Shown here: piece by piece, positions 11,129 to 21,097 of the stretch
How positions within the stretch are numbered: position 1 is the stretch's first letter
How the letters are laid out: the number at the start of each line of letters is the position of its first letter
The notes under the pieces: generated by a model
The model's input: the letters and a program-made list of their open reading frames with translations, nothing else
What the model was told of the DNA's origin: nothing
The model's database searches: none
Assembly (NCBI GenBank): GCA_025642065.1
Contig: JAODUP010000459.1
Location: forward strand, 272,148 to 336,147
Direction: 5' to 3'
DNA: 64,000 bases
Origin: Paralvinella palmiformis
Lineage: Eukaryota > Annelida > Polychaeta > Terebellida > Alvinellidae
Translations under genes and position numbers: made by a program

Positions 11129-11774
11129 ATGGGTATCGGATGGGATATGAGTCGCCTACAAGGCAAACACGTAGGCTTGGCCTTGCTCAGCGTGTTTAAC
11201 ATCGTCGGCAACGGGTGTTTGATCTTTACCATCACACGACATAAACACCTGAGGACAGTCACCAACGTGCTCATCACTTCTCTGGCGGTGGCCGACTTCC
11301 TATTCGGGTTCCCTGCGGCACCCCTCTACATCCTGGCCGATCTTGTACGCGCGCATGTTCCGAGCAGTCAGACAATTTCTAGTAAGGAAAGCGTCCAATG
11401 GTCTGACCCATCACAGTAGTAGACGAAGCCGTCATCAGGATAGCCACGACATTCATCGGGAGATAGTACGTCGTGTCAGTCGACGTTCGTTACGTCTCCT
11501 CGTCGTCATACTCGTTAACTTCCTCTGCTCGTGGCTTCTCATCTTCATCTGGTATGTCGTCGCCACGCGCGGCTTTACCATCACCTATATGACGTCAGCT
11601 CGTATCGACCACATTCCAATACCTGTCGTCTTCTACGACGTGGCCGCTAATCTCGGTTATGCCCACTCGGCGCTGAATCCCTACATATATGGACTGGGCA
11701 ACGTCAGGATCAGGAAGGCGTTTATACGAATGGTTAAAACCCGGACGTGTAGGACGTCACTGTGCCGAAGGTGA
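11129..11774 (+). pseudogene. GPCR pseudogene, TM3-TM5 deleted and frameshifted
   Basis: A damaged relative of the receptor at 4.8 kb. The first part (11129 to about 11341) encodes TM1-TM2, with KHVGLALLS, VGN, HLRTVTNVLI and LAVADFLFGFP. The match resumes one frame over at about 11343 with LYARMFRAVRQFLVR (end of TM5 and ICL3), TM6, TM7 with NPYIYGLGNVRIRKAF, and a cysteine-containing tail ending in a stop at 11774. Relative to the intact paralogue about 130 residues are gone, including the E/DRY motif and the TM3 cysteine. The join shifts the frame, so no seven-pass receptor can be made. There is no GT-AG pair at the junction, which argues against an intron. The remaining codons look little decayed, so the loss may be fairly recent. 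Confidence 0.88.
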
Positions 11775-13869
11775 TGCAATACTTAAAAGAAAGTTTATTT
11801 TTTTACAGCGTAATAAATTATTATTAGTTTAATATACCAGTGTATCAGCAAACAGTGGTTTAACAGAATGATATACCACGTGACTCGAACGTGGAAAACG
11901 TCACATGGTGTGAGATGGAGAAAATCTATATTAAAGGATATATATATTTTTTAAATTAATTATAATGGTAACCATGCAGTAAATCAAGTTTATGTGTAAT
12001 TTGTATTTATTTAGTAAATAAAACAGAAAGTGAAATGATGCTCAACTTCACGTGAATGAGGTGATAAACTTTCAACACATTTAAATAATGTTTACTTTTA
12101 CATTATACAAAAACGTCACACCAATTAAGAGTGAAATATAGAGCAAGATCTGGAAGTGACAATTAAATTATAACATGAAAATAAATTATTATATATAATA
12201 AAAATCACACGAGCTGCAATATTTCTAGTCAATAATCACCTGCCTGAATGACTACAATTAACAGATATCCCCAGAGATTTGTTTGATTTATATCATTTGA
12301 TTTAAATAAAAAATTTATATTAGGCGTTTTTATTTTTATTGTTTTTTTAATGATTATTACGTTTAGTTTTATTGATTAATTAAATTAAATTAAATTTTAT
12401 TTAAAATCAATTGTTACTTATGCTAGATAATTATTTTTACATATATTTACAATTACTATATCGCAATTAGATGTAGTTTAACAAGTCATACTAATCAGCA
12501 ACAATTCTCCCAAATCTATAGTTGGGATGATCTTGGGAGATCAACCCAATAGAGAGAGTCAAGTGAAGCCAAGCTACTTCAACGTGGTAAATTAGATGAA
12601 TTTGGGAAGACCTGTATTTTTTATTTCTTAAATAAATCATGATTTTTTCCATGATATTTGGCATTCACAAATATTATTTAATAAAAATATATTTGTCGAT
12701 AAATCTTCATAAACAATGAAACAATAAGCTTCTCTTGTGAAATTGCTATCAAGGACAAGATTAGATTTGGTGAGCAAAATATAACAATATTAAATATATG
12801 TAACAAAAGGAAACAAATCCTCTCTTTTGCTTGATTTCAATGAACGTTAAGGTTTTAGATGGTTCTGTACCCCCCCCCCTCCCAATATATATTCCCCATG
12901 AAACCATCTTCACTAGATATGATGCTTTATTTATAGACTGATTCAGAGTTCCCATGATTTAATATTAAACAAGCATATCTTATGTATTTTTGATTAAGTT
13001 TCTGTTAAAAGTTTGATGATAAAATTTTAATCTATTTTGTAGAGAATTAATGTCAACAACGATAATAAAGAAAGAACTAACCTACCTCCTTCCTGATATA
13101 AATAGACAAGGTACAATGGAAATATTCTGGTGAATATCTGAATCTCACACTTAATATTTAATGCGAGTGGTTTAGAATGTTCATAAAACAATATCAATAT
13201 TTAAATAGCCATAGAGACATCTCTGACATCTATAACAGCCATCATTATCATCATCATCATCATTACCAAAGTAATACTATATATTAATTTTTTGGGTAAA
13301 CAAATTACCAGCATCATTATCCCACCCCAAAAAAAGTCGAATTAAAATTGAGAACCTTTATATGGAAAATATTTGGAAACTTGTAATAAGATGTACATGC
13401 TCACAAAACCATTAACGCGCGCGCGCGGTCATGTATTTTTGTACGTAAATTTACGCATCCAATATCCCCCCTCATTTTTGATAGGTTATAGCTTCCGTAT
13501 CTATAATAAGCTTTCCCTAACTTTCCTGGAAGCAAGTGGGTAAAACGGTTTGTTGATAACGAGCAGGGATAGACAGCCTTAGATCAACATCCTAACGAGA
13601 GAGTAAACACTCGGCAGGAAATGTTTACTACAGAATGATGGCTTGAAGATAGCGAGCAGAGTACACAGAGTACAAGGTCACTACACCATACACAGCAAGT
13701 ATCTATGTACTCAGGCTTTGTAATAGATTTATTGATAATTAACGTTTAAAGGCACTTAATCAGACCGTGAAAAGAAAGAGGGGGGGGGGGAATATGTACT
13801 TGGTCAGTGCACGGAGACGGATAAAATAAAACGAACATCGCGCGTTCCATAGTCACATGATATATAACT
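11775..13869. other. AT-rich intergenic region
   Basis: Very AT-rich, especially 11.94-12.7 kb, with a C run near 12870 and a short (GC)n run near 13416-13427. Nothing that looks like a gene was seen, including no downstream VPS18 exon on the minus strand. Confidence 0.45.
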
Positions 13870-13989
13870 GGATATTGATTGGTCGATCAGTCATTTACCA
13901 AACTGGTCACTTAGTTAGTCAATCCTTGTGGATGTTGATTGGTCGATCAGTCATTTACCAAACTGGTCACTTAGTTAGTCAATCCTTGT
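13870..13989. repeat. 60-bp direct tandem duplication
   Basis: Two adjacent 60-bp units (13870-13929 and 13930-13989) differ at a single position (gatattg / gatgttg). The near-identity implies a recent event or an assembly duplicate. Confidence 0.95.
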
Positions 13990-15837
13990 TCAATCTCACA
14001 TCTGCTGGATGTTTCATCAATCAATAATATCTAATTATCTCATTTCCATATCGGAAGCCACTCATCCATATGTCTCAAGTGAGACCAGTGATGAGATTAA
14101 CCAGTGTGCAAAAGTAATTTAGAAATATACACAAAACTTTAATATAAAGGAAATGTGTTCGAATAACAGCATGCGTCTTAACATCAGCCTGTCGGAACAT
14201 TTAGCTGTTAGAACACTGGGCTGTCAGAACATTGGACTATCAGAACATCGGAGTTAGAACCTGAATCTATAAGAATGCCAGGCTCTCAGAACAACTGATG
14301 TAAAAAAAAGTTTCAGAGGCAACCTTTTCAGTAGGGAAAAGAGTAGACGACCCCTTACAAAAGGTAGGCAGCAGCTCACCTGTGGTGGCCTGTAAATATA
14401 CTGCGACGCCATTGCTGTGCCATTACTGGAGAGAGGTATGGAGTGGGGGTAGTGAAAGGCTGATCATGGGGTAGTGGTAGTCACACTAACAGAGTAGTGG
14501 CCCCCTGTCCATTGGAAGGGTGGGTATGGGGCTTGCCACTTTTTGGCAAAAACCAAAGTAGCCGACAGGACTGTAAAATAGACGACGTATAGCGTCGGAT
14601 GTTGGCTGCCATTGAAAAGGCTGAGAAGAAAGGGATGTTAGCCAATCATTTTATCCCATTTCAATAATTTTAACAGCTGACTAGATATGACAATTAGAGA
14701 TAAATATATTCTAGTTTTAACTAAATCGACAGAAACTCAGTGGAGTTAAGTGTGACATCAGATTCACACAACATACAATGACAACGACTGTAATAATATG
14801 ACAAAAATAATATTAATATAATAAAAATTTTAACTCGGTTTTAGATATATAATATTTAGGATATTTCTCTGCATTGGCATTGAGTGGCTCGTTGCTAATA
14901 AATGTGCATATACCGGTATATGACCAAAAATTTAACATTTTAAAATTATTTTGATTAATATAATTAAATGGGCTTGCAACAATCTTTAAATCTGGAAGAG
15001 CAGGATTCTGGGGGTGTATGTGAAGAAAACGGGTTAAATGTACCATTTAGATCCGTAATTACACCCAAACAAGGGGATTCAATAATGGCAAAAGGTTTGC
15101 TAATTTGGTCATAACTCTTCCAATACTAGAATTGAAAGGTGATAAATTATTATGGCAATTAGCTATTTAATGTTTTAATTCTTTCATAATGAAATAATTA
15201 TTTTAATATGGCTTAGTTGTTTTAATTATACTTAGGCGTATATTTATTATTGGATTCTTCTTTGTAAATTTCTTGTACAAACAAGATAGCACAAAGAAAG
15301 CCTTCATTTTACCAAAATGTTATTAACAAATAACTAATAATTAAATTAATCAGACAAAGCAGTTTAGTCATTTCGAGCAATAATTCATGTAATTGCTATC
15401 TGATCAAACAGAGTACTTCATAATTATTTTAATAATGATTTCATAACTTACATAATTAAGCATTTAATTAATAATAACTAAATAGCTGAAATAGACGGTT
15501 TTGTGTGATAACTCACTTAATAGCAGACTAACTCGAGGACCATTTTTTTCTTCAGGAAGGATCATATTTTATACTTCAGTAATGTGAGGAAAACCTCATG
15601 AAATTAAATATACAACTATTTAATTTATTAAACTGTCATTTTCTGTAATATGAAGGTTTTGGGTAAACATATTAAAACTCACACTATTTCTACAAGTTCT
15701 AAATTGTCCCACAGCTTTGCTCTATGTATATAGTTACTAATAATATCAATTTAACAATAATAATAATACTAATAATAATAATTACAAAATTTCTTTAGCG
15801 CCAATATCCTCGAAAAGAATCAGTGGCGTACCTAGTA
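13990..15837. other. Intergenic; short degenerate tandem repeat at 14.19-14.30 kb
   Basis: About five degenerate units of roughly 18 bp built on ctgtcagaacattggact lie at 14190-14300. The rest is AT-rich without a recognised gene or repeat. Confidence 0.5.
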
Positions 15838-16365
15838 CAGGGGGTTGGGCAAACTCATAGTCCGGGTATAATGCAAATTCGTCAACAAATGATCAGATGG
15901 AGTGGAAACTTAGGAAGGATAAGCGAGTCTGAGAAGGTGAGTTTTCAAATGGTGACGGAAAGAAACTATGCTATTTGATGACTTAACATGTTCAGAGAGT
16001 GAATTCCAAAGAGTACAGACAGCAACTGAAAAAATACGAGTATGAGTTGTAACCCTGGGAACAGACAACAAGTGAAAACCAGATGGAAGGAGCTCTCTGA
16101 GCTTGGGTGCTAAAGAAAGCATGGAAAATAGATATGACGGTTCTCCAGAAGAAAGAGTTTGATAGGCAATAGTGCAGAGATTGAAAGTGATGCGAGATTT
16201 AACAGGGAGCCAGTGAAGAGATTTCAGAAGTGGGACTAAGGAGACAACCCTAGCTAAGCGGTTCTGAACACAATGAAGGTTTAGAATATCCTTAGATGCA
16301 ATGTTATAAAGAAGAGAGTTGTAGTAATCAAGCCTACTAGTAATGAGTGCATTATTAAATTGACA
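15838..16365 (-). mobile_element. CR1/L2-like LINE, reverse-transcriptase C-terminus
   Basis: The minus strand has one unbroken frame of about 145 codons from LDYYNSLLYNIA through QNRLARVV, LKSLHWLPVKSRITF, a LAPKLRELLPSGF stretch and LWNSLSEHVKSS to FRHHLKTHLLRLAYPS and a stop. This is the standard end of CR1/L2-type non-LTR polyproteins. The catalytic palm (FADD) is missing, so the copy is 5'-truncated. The intact frame suggests a fairly young insertion. The family also occurs at 1.1 kb. Confidence 0.88.
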
Positions 16366-17022
16366 TTAATATTATTATGTATCATGCTCATCGACACAGC
16401 ATAACCACACAGATATGTCGTGCTGTACTAGCTCCGCTATACGGCTTGCACGAAATTGTGTACACATTTATACAGACCATAGACTAATTGGTGTTGTGTG
16501 TATAACATTGTGATGAAATAAAAAATATATCTGTCTGCTTGATGTTTAAATTAAATTAAGGGACCACTAATTTGCATAAGATTTGTAGGGATCATTTAGC
16601 TATTCATGGTGTGAACATCTTGTTGATCTTGAACAAGTTTATTATAAAATACACTAATTGTAAGACACAAAATCTGTAAGTCAAAACAAGCAAGAAAACA
16701 ATTGATTTATTTAACATTAGCTTTGATCACAGCTAAGATAGAAGAGGGTCAACCTCTCAGGATCAAACATCTCACAGACATCACAAGGAAACTTTGGACT
16801 TCCACCCCATAACATGTATGCATACAGCATAATACACTACCCACTCGCCCAATGAACATCCTTCATGTGGTTGAAAAATTAAAATCACTACGGTATAGTG
16901 CCTAATACTGGACTTCTGCTATCAGTTAACCTTTGCTTAGCCTGGGATTTAATCTAAACATCATAAACATTCATCCTTGACCTAAAGCTTTTGTTGCCAG
17001 GAAACAAATATCATCATAACAT

Positions 17023-17055
<33 letters not shown>
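16366..17055. other. Intergenic, 3' of the last VPS18 exon found
   Basis: Contains a (CA)n(TA)n tract at about 17022-17060. A minus-strand CDVC-containing stretch at 16.75-16.83 kb looks like a tRNA-headed repeat and not the VPS18 RING. No VPS18 exon was identified. Confidence 0.4.
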
Positions 17056-17056
<1 letters not shown>

Positions 17057-17060
<4 letters not shown>

Positions 17061-17290
17061 TTAAACTGATCGGTGTCCCATACCTCCCATGAGCGTATCT
17101 AATTATCATAATGTTTACATATACTTCAACTGGCCCGAGTCTGATATTTTGTCATGTAAGCATATTTAACTGTCGTAATGTACACATATATAATAACTGC
17201 AGTGAGTCCAGCTTCTCATGAGCATATCTTATCATTATAATGCGCACACATATATCAACTTACCTGAGTTCGGTATCTCTCATGGTCGTA
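17057..17290 (-). repeat. Tandem array of 64-65 bp anchored on the VPS18 exon 18 end
   Basis: Four degenerate units are recognised by catgag/catgta followed by gcatatctta-like and ataatg-like blocks. The CAT landmarks fall at 17088, 17153, 17217 and 17281 (spacing 65, 64, 64). The rightmost unit contains the coding end of exon 18 and its splice donor. In the three intronic units the five bases gtaag after the cag are missing, so they do not repeat the functional donor. Confidence 0.65.
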
Positions 17291-19617
17291 TTGGACCAGG
17301 GCAGGTATCAGTTTTTTAGGCTCCAGTTTGTCCTTTTTTGCAATCCATGCATCGACGGTCTGTTTGGGAATGTTCTGCATGAAGACTGGTGAGAACTTAT
17401 AGAACAGGCTGACATCATTGTGCTTGGAGAGCACCTCGAGAGCATTGTTATGGTTCTCATGCTGCAGATGGTGGGTGATCACTCTCTCATAATCTGTCAG
17501 TACGAGTTATCAGAAAAAGAGAGATGTCTTTGTAGAAAAATAAGGACTTAACAATTTTTGGTATCCAGAGTAATATGGCAACAAATATGAAGCCCACGTG
17601 TTTTACCATCATTTATGTCAGTGGGGGAGTGAGTGAGTGAATGAAGGAATAAGTGTTTTATTTAGCCTCCGCATTGGTCACACTTTAGACACAGGGCTGA
17701 GAAGTAAATCGCATGATTACAGCTAACAATGGGATTCAAACCCAGAACTAAAGATCTGTAATACAGTGCTCTAACCATTGTGCTACGAGGCCAGTATCCA
17801 TAATCTATATGAAGCTAGCACCTAGTTTTAAATATCTAGGTGCAACATTTACATTAACATTTGATAAGCCATTTGAATATGTGCCAACTTCAGCCAAATA
17901 TATATAAATTGATAAATAATTAAACGGTCATCACAGATCCTGAACTGCTCATGGTAGCATGTAACATGTAGAACAGAACAAGAAGATAGACTGGCAATAA
18001 TGATATAAGTATACTCTTGAAGCAAGCAATGGTTAATTTCTAAATAACCTACTGACAAATGTATTTAAAACATTATTATTATTAGTATTATTATGACAAT
18101 TACAAATTAGTTATTGTAGATATAAGATGTTAAGACTGACCTTGAGTGAGCACAGCGAAAGAAAATCATATCCTCAACATCTCCATGACTTGCTATCAGA
18201 TCATAAACTAGGTTCTTGTGTTCTTCTACACAATCCTGAAATATAATTGAGTGTGTTTGGATGAAAAATTAGCAGGAATGTGTGCGTGTATTCACGCATG
18301 CATGTAAGGAGATATGTATGTGTATCTTATCTGTATATGTGTGAATAGATCCATGAATGTATTCCAGCTGGCTTCTGCCATACTCATAGTGCACACCTAT
18401 GACCTCACCTTGACCTTGGTATGTGCTAGAAACTTTCGAAACTCCTCCTGCAGACCTTCATATTTTTTACTCATCTCCTCCCCTTCCTCTTTCAGCTGAC
18501 CTAGCTGGTTAAGGTAGATCTCGACTAGCCAGCTGATTAACATTGTCAGTTGGGTCTTGTCCTGTTCATCAAAACAAACTTAAAAACTGAATATAGATGG
18601 AATATGTTACAGATATTGGATACAAGTTAGTAACCTCATCTGTGATAGCTAACAGCCAGCTAGTAACCTCATCTGTGATAGATAACAGCCAGCTAGTAAC
18701 CTCATCTGTGATAGCTAACGGCTAGCTGGTAACCTCATCTGTGATAGCTAATAGCCAGTTAGTAACCTGATCTGTGACAGCTAATGGCCAGTTAGTAATC
18801 TCATTTATAAGGTGAGTATCCCCCATATGATAGGCCTCATAACCTCTGGTATTTCAAACTGTTATTATAACTGATTTTATCATATCTCACTTTTCATGTG
18901 TATAATATGGCATTGACATGGCAACATTTATAAACACCAAAGTTTACAATGACAATCTTCCTAAAGCCAACTGACAATAAATCACAGTCCAAGATGTCAA
19001 TCCTCACATATGTAATTGAATATTCAAAAACTTCAGCCGAACCTCTGTTTTAATACAAATCTTACTGTTCTCATTACAGCATTATTAAATGTTGTCTGTA
19101 TGACATCTACTGCATTATCTATAAATAAAACATGTTATTACAGCATTATCTGTGCTATGAGATATACCCACATAATTATTGATTTATCTCTTATCTGGTA
19201 TACTTATCACACTACTTATGCTTTGAGATATAACTAAAACCTTAGACCTGTTCTGAGATATAATCATCACATTACCTGTGCTCTGAGATATAACTATCAC
19301 CTCACCTCTGGTCTGAAATAAATTTATCTCTTGACCTGTGTTCTGAAATATATTTATCACCCAACCTGTGCTCTGAAATATAATTATCACTTTACCTGTG
19401 GCCTGAGACAGATTAACTTCCTCAACAAGAAGGTCTTCAAGGCTTCTTTGTTGTCTAGTTTTATAAACTTTAAGGTAACCTCCTCAAACGAAGCTTGCGT
19501 CTGGGCATAGGTTTCAGCACTTTCTATATACCTGTATTAGATAACAATTGTTAAAATACATCTCACACCAGTGTTAACATTGTTTACTATGTACTTTTTG
19601 TATGAAAACTTAAACAT

Positions 19618-19651
<34 letters not shown>

Positions 19652-21061
19652 TATTGAGTGTTTGTTGGAGTGTGGCAAGTCAAACCATGGTTATGTGTAT
19701 GATATTAGGGAAGATACCAGAGCCAGATACCAATATGCCATAAGGTGTGCGAATGCAATGACTATGAAACGCCTAAAATTAAACTGGTTTACACAAAATT
19801 TGGTAGTTCCGATATGTGCTGGGAATTACCGGTAAGAAATAGAGTGCAATAGCTAAAAATATTCCATACACTGTTGATGAGATGTGCAGTGGTCCTCAAT
19901 TTGCTGAGTTATTTGTACAAAAATATTAAAAATTGTACAATAATGTACCAACCAGCAAGAAAAGGCTAGATACAATTCCCGATGATATTGCATCTGTTTT
20001 AGGGGACTCTTTTTGCAATAGTAATATATCTGTGACAATTATATATAAATGTGTTCGCAAGTTGAAAGCATTAGAGTAACATGATGGTGGACATGATTTT
20101 GACTAAGATCATCTCATAAATGGGTCTGACAAATTATTTCACATGATTCAGTTTCTATTTAATGCAATGATTGTGTGATTGTGCACAAGTGATACTGCAA
20201 ACAAATTACTACATTCGACTATTATTTCAAGTCCAAATAATCTTTACTCTTCTTTGTGTTCCAGTGATAACAATTGTGGCATAGGTTTATGTTGTTCAAT
20301 GTGTAAATGGCTGGATACAATAATATCATATTTGTATGGTAATTATTTATACACACCTGTCTTACAGTTTGGTTTCAAGCTGGGTCATTCTATAAACCTT
20401 TGTACAGCTGTCTTTATTAAAACTGTGCATTATTATGTCAGAACAGGTGGAAACGTATATAGTTGTCTCTTAGACATATCTAAGGCTTTAGATAAGGTAT
20501 ATTATGGTAAATTATTTAACTTGTTAGTTGATCTTATTATTACCTTGTTTCTGGATAGTTACACGAGACAATAGCTATGTGTCTCGTGGGATTCATCTAT
20601 CGCTCACTATTTCAATTTGTCAAATAAAGTAAAACAAGGTGGTGTAATATCACCAATATTACTTGTAGTCTATATTAATGAGTTAATTGTATTGTTAAAA
20701 AATGGTGGTGTTGGCTGTCATGTATATAATGTCATATAATGGGTAGATCAAGGCAGACATCTTGGCAATATTTTAGAAATCAGATTTGCCTTGAATATGA
20801 GACTATTATCTATAATATTAAATCTTTACTCAGATGTATTCAAGGTACATGTTTTGATAATGGAATACTAAATATTTTCCTGACAAATGTTTGTAAATAT
20901 GAAACTAATAAGTTTTTTTATGTAATGTCTTTTTATTCCATTACTCATTTGTGTTTTTAATGTGTTCTTGTTATTATGTTGAACATACCATGATTACAAA
21001 ATAAAGATAATATTATTAGATCTTATTAGGTGTAGGCAACTTGAAAAAAAGTATGACCTAG

Positions 21062-21097
<36 letters not shown>

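Noticed and set aside
16741..16870. Minus-strand stretch with CDVCEMF as a possible VPS18 RING exon
   Set aside because: It lacks the further Cys/His pairs and the CGHxFH motif, has no matching splice phase, and upstream sequence looks like a tRNA-headed repeat.
18409..18414. VPS18 exon 16 ending at 18415 with donor GTCAAG
   Set aside because: GTGAGG six bases further gives the same frame and a much better donor. The alternative cannot be excluded without cDNA.
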